Positions 10,930 to 22,043 of a DNA stretch of 64,000 nucleotides are shown one piece after another; the stretch's first letter is position 1, and each line of letters opens with the position of its first letter. Source of the stretch: Penium margaritaceum (Eukaryota; Streptophyta; Zygnematophyceae; Desmidiales; Peniaceae); the NCBI GenBank assembly GCA_023375785.1, contig SZWC01006810.1, positions 35,687 through 99,686 of the forward strand. Direction: 5' to 3'. The position numbers and the translations under genes were made by a program. The notes below the pieces were generated by a model. That model saw only the letters and a list, made by a program, of their open reading frames with translations, did no database searches and was not told where the DNA came from.

Positions 10930-11008
10930 CCTTTCTGCTCACGTCAAGGCTTGATCGCATGACCTGTTGTTCCTGGTTCCGCCGTGCTATCCATTGCGCT
11001 ATACAGCT
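10930..11008 (-). repeat. tRNA-like block, possible tRNA-derived SINE head
   Basis: On the minus strand TAGCGCAATGGATAGC (A-box, from 11001) resembles the D-arm of tRNA-Arg. GATCAAGCC (B-box-like, 10956-10948) follows. The distance between the two starts is 45 bases, the normal tRNA spacing. The anticodon and T stems do not pair well, so it is not a functional tRNA gene. It may be a decayed tRNA or a SINE promoter. No tail or target duplication was found. Confidence 0.4.
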
Positions 11009-11189
11009 GGTGTCTCGCTTGGACTTGCACCATAAACAAGATGTGGGGGACTTACTCCAAGGGAGCAGTGCATGCCCAACCTGTCTGCTAAGCTATTGCA
11101 GTGGCCAAAGGGGCATAAAAAAACAACAACGGCCTGTCAACCAGCAGAGCACCAGTTGCATTAAAAGAGTGCATCATTGTTTCTACATG

Positions 11190-11460
11190 AAAGTGGACAC
11201 ACTAGCTTGACGATCGTGCTGACCACTAGACAGCAAATTCACTCTCAGTTTGGGAACAAACAGGACACCAATCAGCCATATCACCCCACCAGGCACCTGA
11301 AGCGCCACAATGCCCACGCCCTCAACTGGCTGCAGTTCCCCAAACCCTGTCTTCACCCCCTGAACATCAAGCGCAACATACAAGGAGGCAAAGAGCTGGC
11401 GATGCGCTAACATGTGATGCAAGGCAGTAGTGTCATACAGCCATTCATGCATGGGAAAGA
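11190..11460 (-). pseudogene. E4 protease fragment
   Basis: The minus strand shows EWLYDTTALHHM followed by VEGVGIVALQV and VLFVPKLRVNLLSS, which is the copia protease signature and its downstream block. The protein ends here because the element is truncated. Confidence 0.75.
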
Positions 11461-11539
11461 TATGTGTGGTGGTGACGTGCATGTGCCCAAGCCGCTGACG
11501 TGACTACTGCTGTGATGTTGTCGACACAGGTGGAAGGAG

Positions 11540-12870
11540 CTACATCGGGGTAGTCAAGCCAATGGGCGAAGCTGTCGTGGGCTGTTGTGCCTCAGCTATC
11601 GCTGCATTGACGCGCTGCATCCAGGCTGGTGCAGGAACTAGAGCTGTCGAGCCAAGCGGCACGTAGCAAGGACCCCGGTACATGAGCGGTGGCCCCTGCT
11701 CCATGGGGAAGGCTGCTGGCAGATGAGGCATGGGTGGACCGAACGTGGCTGCACCAAAAGGTGGAGGTGCGTGTGATCTACCTGTCCCCAGTATCACCCA
11801 AGCAGGCTGCTGCAGCTACTGGCCAAACTGAGGACGTGGCTGCTGAGGAGTCCGCGGCTACTGCTGAGGAGTCATGATGCGAAGAAGCTCAGGGCACACA
11901 CGCCAGAAGTGTCCTTGCTGTCCACAATAGTTGCAGGTTTGACTCCGTGCACCTCTGCCACAGCCGTGTCCACCTCCTGACGGTCCGCCTCGACCCTCTC
12001 CGCCGCCTCCTCCACTGCAGCCTCCCACATATCCAGATCTAGAGGAGGATGGTGACGCCTGATGTATGAACGCGCTCGCTGTCGGGGTGTCAGCCTCTTG
12101 TGCCTCGCCACGGACGGTGTCCTCATATTGACAAAGTTCCTCAAACATCTCTGCAAGGTCGGTACTCTCTGTCAGTCACACGAAGTCATCTCAGCAAGTT
12201 GCGACGGAATTCTATGTAGGGCTCTCCCAGGTGGAGAAGAACGGGGTCCAGCCACTCCAACACGGAGTAGGGAGCGCCAAGCCCCAAGATCCTATGGCGG
12301 ATGTCCATCACTGTATCCCAGTACTCTGCTATCGGTGCCCCTGGTTTGGGATACAGCTGCTGGAGTCTGTCACAGAGTGTGATGACCAGGGCTATTCCCC
12401 ATTCCTCATGACGCGTGGCAAGGTATTGCCATGCTTCCTGGGGACGAGGTGCACGACTTCGCGGATTGGTCGTGTCTTCCCCTTTGCCACCAAAGTGGAT
12501 GTGGCGGATTGCATAAGCTTGTTCATCCGGAAGGGCACACACAAGTGCATTAAAGGCACGCAGAAGGAATCGCTCCTCGGTGTTGTCGGTTGGTGGTGAG
12601 AGGTAAGAGTCCTCTAAGCCATGTTCTGCCGCCCAAGGAAGGAAAATGTCTTTCCATGCTAGGAAATCCTGTGTTCCTAGCGGTGGTGGCATTAGATTCT
12701 TTTGGGATATCGCTTTGGTCAACTTGTCCCACGTCACGGTTCCGGACGTGGTGGCAGGTTGATTAGCGCCGGGATTTCCATTGCCGCCCGGCGCCGATGC
12801 GGCGGCACTCATTGTGAGCGCTGGACCGTGTTGACGTTGTTCTGGATGCGTCGGTGGTCCTCTAACCACT
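11540..12870 (-). pseudogene. E4 gag region with CCHC knuckle
   Basis: A capsid-type gag: FLAWKDIFLPWAAEHGL, FNALVCALPDEQAYAI and IAEYWDTVMDIRHRI, followed by a Gly/Arg-rich tail and a complete CCHC zinc knuckle (CNYCGQQGHFWRVC) near 11880-11940. A proline/glycine-rich spacer (PPPFGAATFGPPMPH) leads to the protease. This matches the copia gag layout of the other elements. Confidence 0.85.
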
Positions 12871-13255
12871 CCTCCACTTCCTTACTACACGTACCTCTCA
12901 CACTTAAGAAGAGCGCCTGCTCCGTCTTAGGCAGGACGACAACTGCCACTCCCCTCCCCTTTCTTCCTTTGGTTGCGCCCGGCGTTGCTCCTCCAAGGCT
13001 GCTCGTCACTGGGCGGCCCTTAGGAGAGGGGCCTCCACGAGCCTCTCCGTCCTCTTCAGCACCCCCGCAGGCTCCTTTGGCTCTGCGCAAACCCCTAGGG
13101 GGTGCGGCCGCCCTACGCGCGCGACTACGGCGGCTTCGACCTACTTCTGCGGCAGTTTGAGCCACCACAGATCTTCAAAGCCGTGCAGCTTCACACCTCC
13201 ATCTCTCTCTTTCGCGTTTTGCGCTGTTCTTCTCTATCCACGCCCTAAGATCATG

Positions 13256-13267
13256 GCTCTGATACCA
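13256..13267 (-). promoter_or_regulatory. Primer binding site of E4
   Basis: TGGTATCAGAGC on the minus strand is an exact initiator tRNA-Met complement and lies directly next to the LTR end. Confidence 0.88.
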
Positions 13268-13592
13268 TGAGATCAACGCTATGAATCTAATGGGATCATT
13301 GGCACGTCAAATAGTGGTGTTTCCAGGAAAGTGCATTTGGGTTTACCTTGCGCCCAAGCACAACACCATAGTGTGACGAAATCCAGCAGACACAGCTCTA
13401 CGGGGTGGAGCTTGCTAACCGAGCCCACCCATCGGCCGGCAAGTGGAGCTCGCCGGCGCTCTCCCAAAGGGCGAGAGCATAGTGCCTCTTGTGACCCACA
13501 AAACCACACAACCCAAAACGGGTTTGATCCTAACTAGTGCAGTCCTAACTGACACAAGTTCAAAAGTAGTACTAAACGAGGTCACTACAACA
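13268..13592 (-). repeat. 5' LTR of E4
   Basis: About 325 bp on the minus strand, from TGTTGTAGTGACC to TTGATCTCA next to the primer binding site. The outer edge is inferred from the TGTTG start. A second LTR copy is not present in the window. Confidence 0.72.
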
Positions 13593-13929
13593 TGACAGTT
13601 CATACATCCATAAGGGCAAAACTAGGTTGTGACGAGAGAGATAAGAAATGTGTCGGCAGACTGCCGAATGGATCTGGGGCACTGCTGCCATGAGGAATGC
13701 GAGCACACGTGGAGGAAGCGGAAGTGTTGCCGGTCCACTGGTGGCACGTGCACTCACTGTGCGTCGCCTCTACTCTCTATGTCAGCAGGCCCTGCATTCT
13801 CATGGCCACAGTGGAGAGCAAACATATACAGTGGAGGATTACCAAAACCAGAACTTGGTTTGGGTGTACCCATTAAACTGCCTGTAACCTTTCACAAGGA
13901 AACTCGCAAGTTACGGGCTTCGTTCGACA
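13593..13929. other. Unassigned stretch
   Basis: No domain, LTR end or RNA gene recognised between E4 and the Ty3 relic. It may be the decayed end of the Ty3 element. Confidence 0.4.
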
Positions 13930-14400
13930 AGTAATAAAAGGTTTTGGTCATCAAATCCGGTTGTGGACTGGGATCATCCACCGGATTTGTTTTCTAGATG
14001 GGTGCTTGATGTCGTAGTAGAAGTTGGACTTAAGCAACTCTATCCATCAAATTGTTTTCACTGGATCAAATTGAGCACTCTTCAGATAATTTAGTGTGTT
14101 GTGGTCCATATACATGACACACCGTCAGCATTCAGATGGCACTGCTATGTCTTGAATGCATGCACAATCGCCAACATTTCTTTCTCATGCACTATGGTGT
14201 TTGCTCCGGTCCGCGTACACTGATTCACCAATATACAACCAGTTGTTCTTTAGCACCATTGACTAGAAGGAGAACGGCTCCTGTCACTTTGTTGGATGCA
14301 TCAATGGTCATGATGGAGTCCACTGTAGGATCCCTCATGAGACATTGTTTCTCACAGTGAATGCTTCTTGTTCGCTATCTCTCCAACTCTATTACGGCTG
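13930..14400 (-). mobile_element. Ty3/gypsy relic T1: RT-RNase H fragment
   Basis: The minus strand reads MTIDASNKVTGAVLL and then HEKEMLAIVHAFK, which are the start and second block of the RNase H domain that follows RT in Ty3/gypsy polyproteins. The fragment is short and has several breaks. No LTR or integrase could be assigned to it. Confidence 0.75.
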
Positions 14401-15289
14401 ACGGCTTCGACAACATCCTTGGGATGCAATGACCATCTATAAGACCCCCTTCTACTCCTTTTGCTCCATGATTCAGTGGCACACAACCCTCCCTATACTC
14501 CCAGTCATAGTCACAGCAGTAGTAGTCGCAGTAGTCACTGCCTCAGAAACATAAGCTACAGCCACCGCAGGTGGTGCCTAAGGTTCATGGGCCTAGAACC
14601 CCCTTTACGTGAGGTTCTGGCCATTATAGAGGCCTTCAGTCTTTCGTGTTCCATGCTTGACATAGAAGCAGCTCTAGTTGTAAAGTTTGTAGCCACAAGT
14701 GGAGTTTCACGTGCCAGAGCTAGTGGGTCTACTGAGGAGGAGTTCACCCATGTAACATCTCTACTTGGGCCACTCACAACGGCCCATGTGAACATGGCCA
14801 CGCGGATTTGACACTCACATGAGCACTCGCTATAGCCGCCACCACAATAGCCACGTCAGCCTCATCTGTTGTCAAGTCCATCTAGTCTATCACTCTCCCC
14901 CACATTGTCTTCATCAAAGCAGCTGTATCGCCCACCAATGATCATTTCTACACCTCATAGTAGCGTGTAAGGCAACATCACCCGTCTTCACAACTGCTCT
15001 CACTGGCCTCCTGTGCCTCGTTATCAGATGCATCTTAGGTCTTCGTATTGGCTGCCTCTGTAGCCATTGTTCTGCTACCGCTCTCTGTTCACCTACCTTA
15101 TCCTCTACGATGCACGTATTTTGTTGAAGGCTTTTGTCCCTTAGGTGATCTTGCACAATGTTGTACTCCATCTGTGAGCTTCGCTGCAAATTTCGATGAC
15201 ATCAGTTCCCTAGTCCACTTTACTCATTCCTACGCCCACTAGAGAAAGGAAAACTCTGATTCAAAATTCTTCAATCTCCATTCTACTTT

Positions 15290-16565
15290 CCTCATCTCTC
15301 ATCATGCCCGACCACAAAATAGCTCTTGCACAATTTTAAGGTCAGTTTTGTAACGCTCATCTAGCATTGGCACTTGCTGAGGGTCAACAACGAGGTACTA
15401 ACAACTCGATGACAGAGCTTGTTGAGCAAGAACATGATCTTGTCATGTAGAGCTTCATTTTTGCACGTGATCAAAGGAAAATCGTTGATGCTGCTGCTAG
15501 CACTACAGGCACTATTCACACCGCCACCATAACAGACTCTGGGGGTACTGTTGGTTCGTCAAACACTTGCGTCACTGTTGTCGGTATTCCTGCAGATCCT
15601 TCTCCTACTATAATTGCACTTGCTCACACTTTCCTGCCTACTCCTCACCAACTTGACTTTCAGACTGTTCCACTACATTTCACGAACGAGCTAACATTCT
15701 CTTCTTGGGAGGTCCACTTTAGTAAGTGCATATAAGGAGAGCAACTCTAGTGGTATTACTTCCCTCCTAAACCTTCTGCTATTGATCCTTTCACTCCCTT
15801 GCCCATAGACTTTGCACATGGTTTTGCCCTCTCATCATTGCTGGCTCTGACAACCTCATTAAGGACATCATCCAGTAAAACATTGACCCAGTCCGCGGTC
15901 TCATTGCAAACCCCGTGGAGGTGGACATCCCCATTCACCGCCGTAACACTACCACTGGCCATGTTGCACAGACTACACTCGCTGTTCTGTTCACCAAGCT
16001 TCACATGCACACTGATAAGACGTCTGATGAGTACTAAACACATAGCCTCAAACTCCTTGACAATCTTGGTAAGAATGCACCTGACCATCTCTCTGCATGT
16101 CTCTCCATCGTCACTAGTCTCATCCCTCAACTCTTTGATCTCTTTCTCTATGTTCCTCCTTCGAAAATTCAACGACTTGCATTTGAGCTTGTAAAACCTA
16201 ATGCACCTCCTAGCATTGGTACAATTTTTGAGTTTATCACCACTCAGCCTTTCCAACTAGAGCTAGAATATGTGAAAGAAGTGGCTACATCACCCTACTA
16301 CTACAGTTGGCTCCGTTTTTGTACCCTCGACAAGTTTTCTCAGTCTACCTCCTTATCTTCTTTTGGGACCACCTCCACCATCGTTGGTCGTTCTAATGCC
16401 ATCCTTACTGTTGGACGTGTTCGTGGGGATGGGAGTCGTGATTGTGTTCCTGGCCTTGGTGGGGGTCTTGGGGACAAGGGCCATGGACAGTCCTCCTCGA
16501 TTTCCACATCTCTCATCACCACCTGTTGGGGCTGTGGCCAGCCTGGTCACTCTACCCCCGGATGA
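15290..16565 (+). pseudogene. E5 gag region
   Basis: The block LTFSSWEVHFS matches LTFSSWETRFS of E9 gag, and YYFPPKPS matches YYFPASPS. A zinc-knuckle start, CWGCGQPGH, lies near 16530. Decayed. Confidence 0.72.
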
Positions 16566-17189
16566 CACCCAATTGGTTGCAGCTATCCATGCTTGGTAGG
16601 CACAGAGTAGAACAGCTTCTGATCTATCCACCAGCTCCTCCTTGCCATCTTGTAACGGACCCATCAGTGCGTCCATGTCCACAATCACATCTTCCTCCTC
16701 AGGACCTCTAGGCTAGCTTCATCATTTTTTCGTCCAGTCCCCTGGCATTGTTGGGCCTAGCTGCGTGCCTCCCCCCAGTTGGCCCTGTACTATGCATTGC
16801 CATCGATCCACTACACACCACCCTCCTGGATGCATGCTAATTTCCTTTTGCACAGTGACTCTTACACTGATGGCACTTGCGATGACCACCATGCACATGA
16901 GCGCAACCTTAAGAAGTTGCTTACCGACATGCTTGGTCTCTGAAACAAGGCGGGTGAGATTATTTTGGAATATACCTCCCCCCATGCATGTCAAGCTAAT
17001 TTCTACCTCCGTGGTGCTGACTCCGAGGCCCTAAATGGCACCATACCGACTGATACACCTTGGGTTAAGCATTAACAAACTACCACCCTCCCTTGTTGTC
17101 TATCTGTGTTCGGTCATTCACCCTCTCTTTTTTTTGCACTGTCACTGTCTCTCTTGTCCTGCCATCAGTCCATTCCTCCTCTTGTTCAT

Positions 17190-17810
17190 GGCTCATTGAT
17201 TTTGGCGCCACACATGACATGGCCTTTTTGCCACTCTGGCTTTATCTCGCTTAGCCTCTTTGGTTTGGTGCATCCCGTCTAGGGGGTTGGCATTGTTTGT
17301 TTTATGGGGTTGTGGAGGGGGCTTGTTCTTGCTAGATGTTTTGTATGTGCTAACCTTGAGGTCGACCTGTTCTCTGTGACCACTCTTGATGACCATGGTA
17401 TGGAATTAATCTCCAGCCGTGGTGTTGGCATTGTTCTCTTGCAGTTCTCGGGTCGTATTGTGCTGTGCGAGTTTCATTGCGATTGTCTATTCCATCTACT
17501 ATTACCCATCCCATTGTCCTTTTATACCTTTTCCCTTGTTTATGTTGCACCGTCACTGTCCCCAGAGTAGAAACGTCTTCTATATCTCTGGCTCTATCAC
17601 ATTCATATAGTAGCCATTGACAACCTCATACGTTTGTGTCCTGCTCATGGTCTTGATCCTACGTCGTTTGTCCTACCGTGCTCATCTGATTGCCTTCACT
17701 GTGCTTGGGGCAAGGTGCACCACTCTCCCTCTGATCTCCTTGAGCTTGTTCATGCTAACTTCATGGGTCCTCTACCTCATGACTTTCTAGGTGGACTTGA
17801 TCGCTATTGC
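17190..17810 (+). pseudogene. E5 protease and GAG-pre-integrase region
   Basis: Visible are WLIDFGATHDM (protease active site region), VDLFSVTTLDDHG and a pre-integrase block with CLHCAWGKVHHSP and MGPLPHDFLGG. These match E9 in sequence and order. Confidence 0.75.
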
Positions 17811-18639
17811 TCGGGTTGCATTGCTGTTGTTTGGATCCCTGCTGACATGCATGATGGCAAAAATGTCCAGCTAGGGTCGCCTCTGTCTCTTTCTTGATGT
17901 TTCCTCTCACTCCAAGCCCCGACAGTTGTGGGATCCCTCACTAAGTTGTGTTCTTGAGTCACGTGATGCCCCTTTCTTTGAATATGTTTCTTAACATGAT
18001 ATTGATCATCTTGCCTCTGCTGACACCCTTGTCCCACTCTCTCCTTTGAAGGAGGTAGATGTCTCTCCTTCGGTCGTTCTTGTTGCCTCCTTGGATTGGG
18101 GCACTGGAGTTAATGGTGTTATTCGCTCTGATGGTGACGCACCACCCAATGCCTCACCGTTTGTTCCCTTTGACAAGGACAATGATGATGTCTCTGTTTC
18201 GTCTTCCCCATCTTCCCCGCCTCTTGTTGCATCTACACCTTCCTCTGCTGATCTAACCTCTTGTTCTTCTCTGTCTCCAGATCAGTCCTCCTCTTCTTCA
18301 CCTACCGCTGCTTAGCCTCTTTTAGCCTCCTCTGCAACAGCTCCTGCCGGTCCTGTTCTTCCTTCCCCCGAACCTTACACTCATGGGGGTCAACATCGTG
18401 CTCATCCTCCCCACAATGACATTGTGTCGGGTGATCTTGTCCTGCGTGCCTCGGGCCTTGCCACCACTTGCTTGGATGGTCTTGAAATTGGTGTTATACA
18501 TCCTTGTACAACTGGCAGATACTCACACAATTCTGAGTGCAGTTGATACCTCTATGCTAGGCTATTTTCCTGCTTGCTTTTCTGCCAGTGGTCTCTCTCC
18601 TTTGGGTCATGAGCCCACTATCTTTAGGGAGGCTCGTGA

Positions 18640-20140
18640 GGCCATAGTCTCATCTCTCCAGGAGACATCTATGCAGGTGGTGAGGGCCATGCGGGAGCAT
18701 GGAGTGTACGAACTAATTGAATTGTCGTCCGGTCACAAGGTTGTCTTAGCATGTTCGGTCTTTCCACACAAGTTGAAGCCAAATGGTGTTGTTGATCATT
18801 ACAAGGCACATCTCATAATGAAGGATTTCTCATAAATTACTTGTGTGGCTTTGACGAGACACTTGTACCCGTTGTACGCTACACCACTGCTTGTACTCTT
18901 CTTAGTTTGGTGGTACACCTTGACTGGGAGCTTGAGCTGATGTGAATAATGCTCTCTCACATGGTTCCTTCTTTGAGGAGATGTGAATGGTCCAGCCACC
19001 TGATCTCATCGATGGCACCAACAAGGTTTGGTTATTGCATAAAGCCTTGTATGGATTGAAGCAGTTGCCTCGATGTTGGAACCGATGGTGGTGATCACCG
19101 CCACATTTGAGAGGGATGAGTACGGACGCAATTGGTTGACTCTGCTTTGTTCCTAGGTCCTCCATCATCCCTCTTGTTGTTGTTCTTGTCTACATTGATA
19201 ACCTGCTCATTGCATCCCAAGTCCCTCTGTTGTGCAGTCAATGAAGTCTCCGTTACAGTCTGTCTACAAGATGAAGGATCTTAATCCTGCTCGAGTGTTG
19301 GTATTGAGCTTGAAAGGGACCATCCAAATCAAGGATTGCACATGCATCAGGCTGCTTGCAATTGCAGTCTTGGTGAGAGTTTTTACTCCTTGCTTGAAAT
19401 GACTCCATCCGTCACCACACTTATGACCCAAGCTGGTTAGAAGCTTCAAGAAACACCTGATCTGACTCAGCTTGGGAGAGAAATCAATGTCACCGACTAT
19501 CTTCGTGATATTGGCTTTTTGACATATCTTGCCACATCAACAAGCAAAGATGTTGCATTCGCTATTAACTACCTAGAATACTTCTCTCAATGTCCACTCC
19601 AGTGTCATCTTGAGGCTGCATTGTGTGTCGTTTGATAGAGAGTCTTGGCAACATGTGTTCTGTTGTGCTACCGAGCACATCCCTCCATAACTGTCGATGG
19701 CTACACCGATAGTGACTAGGAACATGACACTGATGGATGTACTCCATCAGGCTATGTCTTCTTGGTTGGAGGCATTGTTGTGTCGTGGAAAAGCGGCACA
19801 GAGGGTTGCGTTGTCCGCACCTTTACCAAAGCCGAGGTTGCATTTGGATTTGGTACATGTGAAACTGCCTGGTCGTGCAATCTCTTGTAACAGATGCACG
19901 TCTTCATTTGGTGCATCACTCTGCGTAGTGACCACAAAAGCACAAAGACAACCACTAAAAATCACGGCATGCACCACTCTGACCAAGCATATCATCGTTG
20001 AGCATCACATTGTTTGTCAATGCATTGCCGCCGGAGTTGTAAAGGTTGTCTGGGTGGACACACGCTCTCAGCGGACTAACGTCTTGACCAATTTTTTAAG
20101 CTCTAGTTTGTTCAAGTTTTGTGCGCATACAATTGCTTTG
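18640..20140 (+). pseudogene. E5 reverse transcriptase and RNase H region
   Basis: The RT entry block is visible (AMREHGVYELIELSSGHK, then KLKPNGVVDHYKAHL), followed by LHDWELELM-like and [17 protein letters not shown]-like remnants. RNase H remnants (IVEHHIVCQCIAAGVV, TNVLTNFL) close the region. Many breaks. Confidence 0.75.
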
Positions 20141-20339
20141 ACACGTGCACCTTTCAATGGAAACAATATTGCGGTGGTCTGGACAAGACCATTTTCTGCC
20201 GCCTCACGCACTTGGACTGAAGTGTCTGGCCTACTGCATCCAGACTTAGCACCTCAGCAGCGCTGGCTGCTCAGCTGTGAGAGGGAAAAGTTGCACTCAA
20301 CACTTTGCACGAGAACTGCAACTAAAAGTGAGCAATAAC

Positions 20340-20832
20340 TGAGTTAGCAGCAAGAATGAGGTGTGGTGAGAGATCCCTCCCAGAACAACCTAGGCCCTCA
20401 CCTCTGTAAGGCTTGTTAATTAGTCTACCAACCAATCAAGCAAATGCACAGTTTTCTGGCCTGAGGAGTTTTCTTGTGACCCCTGCCAGAGGACCGAAAG
20501 CCCCAAACCCGGGTGTCGTCCTTTCTTCCTGAAAACTGGACCATACAAAAACATGCATGCTGAAAACTCACTCGTGCTGTCAGAATCGGCTAGAAATTCA
20601 CAGAGCAAGGTTATGGCTACCTGAACCTCGGCAAAAACTACGCTACTCAAAGCAACCGCCTATGAGGGGGGGGGGNCCTTTCTTCCTGAAAACTGGACCA
20701 TACAAAAACATGCATGCTGAAAACTCACTCGTGCTGTCAGAATCGGCTAGAAATTCACAGAGCAAGGTTATGGCTACCTGAACCTCGGCAAAAACTACGC
20801 TACTCAAAGCAACCGCCTATGAGGGGGGGGGG
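20340..20832 (-). repeat. LTR block L1, related to the E2/E10 LTR
   Basis: Read on the minus strand it shares CCAGTTTTCAGG, ACCCGGGTTTGGGGCTTTCGG-like and GGCATAACC-like segments with the LTRs of E2 and E10, in the same order, at lower similarity. The left end is unclear (it may reach about 20150) and the right end stops at a run of ten G. No internal region is attached, so it is a solo or truncated LTR. Confidence 0.62.
20520..20832. other. Probable assembly duplication around a single N
   Basis: Positions 20520-20675 and 20677-20832 are the same 156 bases with one N at 20676, both ending in ten G. The length equals that of the duplication at 897-1209, which points to one assembly procedure rather than biology. 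Confidence 0.87.
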
Positions 20833-20835
20833 ATC

Positions 20836-20989
20836 GGCCCCTCCCTCGCTGTTGGCCCTCTCTGTCGGTCGGCCAACGGGGCCGATGGGGCCAATGGGGC
20901 TCACGGGCCCGAAAGGCCCCCCTCCAAGGGGGCCCCCTTGATGGGACTTGAAGGGGACCCTTCGAGAGGGAGGAGAGGGGGGCCCCACA
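20836..20989. repeat. GC-rich palindrome-dense segment
   Basis: The segment combines GGGGCCNATGGGGCC-type direct repeats with inverted ones, including the perfect 14-base palindrome AAGGGGGCCCCCTT near 20928. No gene is seen. It separates the L1 block from the E6 leader and starts at the homopolymer where the contig join occurs. Confidence 0.55.
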
Positions 20990-21774
20990 GGAGGGTTGCG
21001 AGGCCCTCCTCGCGTTGGCAGCAGCAGCTGCAGCGGTAGGCTGCTGATGTCGTGGCTGCTGCTCCTAGTACTGCTGCTGCTACTACTGCTGCTGCTGTTG
21101 TTGCTGTTGCTGCTGCTCCTGCTGCTGCTGCTGTGCGCAGCAGCTGCGGCTGCTGCGGCTGCTACAGTGCAGTTGCTGTAGTTGCTGCTGCTGATGCTGC
21201 TTTTGCTACAACTGCTGCTGCTGCTCTGCGCAACAGCTGCTGCTGCGGATTGCTGCTGCCGCCGCTACTGGTGCTGCTATACGCCGTCGCTGCTACTGCT
21301 GCATGCTGCTATGCGATGCTGCTGCTTGCAACTGCCTTTGCTGCTGCTACTATTGTGCGCCGCCGCCGTTGCCACCACCGCTGCTGCTACTACTGCGTGG
21401 TCCAACAACCGTCGCTTCTGCTGCTCCTTGTTGCTCTTGTAGCTGCTACTACTATTGTGCGCCACCACTGCTACCGTCGCTGCTGCTGTTGCTACTGCTA
21501 CGCAGGACAAGTGTTGCCCCTACTGCTGCAGGTAAAGGCACGGCTGCTACAAATTCTATCGCCCGCCGCTGCTGCCAGTGTTGCCGCTGCTGTTGCCATT
21601 GCCACTGCTACTACAGCAGCTGCAGCTGCTGTTCTACGCTGCTCATCGCCCCTTTGGCAATCAAGTGCACTCAATTTGCGCTCCTTCACGCTGCTGCTGG
21701 CATGGCGCCACGTGGCATGTTCTCTTTGCGATCCGCCCACTACTGCTCCTTCTGCTCCTCACACGCCCCCTTGT
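20990..21774 (-). repeat. CAG-triplet leader of E6
   Basis: Dense GCT triplets on the plus strand, that is CAG on the strand of the element. The long Ala/Leu/Cys-rich reading frames here follow from the periodicity. Confidence 0.82.
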
Positions 21775-21786
21775 GCTCTGATACCA
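21775..21786 (-). promoter_or_regulatory. Primer binding site of E6
   Basis: TGGTATCAGAGC on the minus strand, an exact initiator tRNA-Met complement. Confidence 0.85.
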
Positions 21787-22041
21787 AATTGGAAATGATT
21801 TAAGGCATGCAGGTCCATGCAAAAACGAACATGAACTCTGTGTGTGAGTGCGATGCAAGACGGCAAGAATTCGACAAGAAGTCTGGAACGCTGAATACAA
21901 AAGAACAAGGAGTGTTTACAAATGAGCCCCTAGCGGGCATAAGTAGGGACGCCGGCAGCTAGCCGCACTGGGTCCCGTCACCCTCGCTGAACCCAAACGA
22001 GTCAGCGGGAAGAACACATCACATACACAAGGATAACAACA
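21787..22041 (-). repeat. 5' LTR of E6
   Basis: About 255 bp on the minus strand, starting TGTTGTTATCC and ending near TTTCCAATT beside the primer site. The outer edge lies about 5 bp from a GGTCTC repeat unit. Confidence 0.65.
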
Positions 22042-22043
22042 AC

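Larger units (their letters stand above)
10131..11180. other. Unassigned stretch between E3 and E4
   Basis: No coding domain was recognised. It contains the 42-bp tandem repeat, a short GGAGCTGAT triplication near 10330-10350, two copies of the perfect palindrome GCCAATTGGC at 10836 and 10859, and the tRNA-like block at 10930-11008. The left part could be the leader or LTR of E3, but no primer binding site was found. Confidence 0.45.
11183..13592 (-). mobile_element. Ty1/copia element E4, 5' part
   Basis: From right to left on the minus strand: 5' LTR, primer binding site, gag with zinc knuckle and part of protease. The rest of pol and the 3' LTR are missing, so the element is broken by a large truncation plus a few smaller lesions. 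Its short LTR and its gag differ from the other families. Unlike most of its neighbours it lacks a CAG-triplet leader. Confidence 0.85.
14460..20150 (+). mobile_element. Ty1/copia element E5, strongly decayed
   Basis: Plus strand, same family as E9 by gag and by a leader segment near 14600-14760. The order is leader, gag (about 15290-16565), protease (17190-17420), pre-integrase block (17600-17810), remnants of the integrase-RT linker, RT (18650-19350) and RNase H (19490-20140). Most of the integrase core is missing. No LTR or primer site was recognised. With well over ten breaks it is among the oldest elements here. Confidence 0.83.
20990..22041 (-). mobile_element. Ty1/copia-like element E6, leader and 5' LTR only
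   Basis: On the minus strand a short LTR (22041 to 21787) is followed by an initiator-Met primer binding site and about 0.8 kb of CAG-triplet leader. Similarity stops at the GC-rich segment, so gag and pol are absent. The assignment to copia rests on the primer site and on the leader, which resembles those of E2, E7, E8 and E9. Confidence 0.72.

Noticed and set aside
20948-21803. Long Cys/Leu/Ala-rich frames as a secreted protein
   Set aside because: They lie in the GCT-triplet leader of E6, bounded by its primer binding site; triplet repeat artefact.
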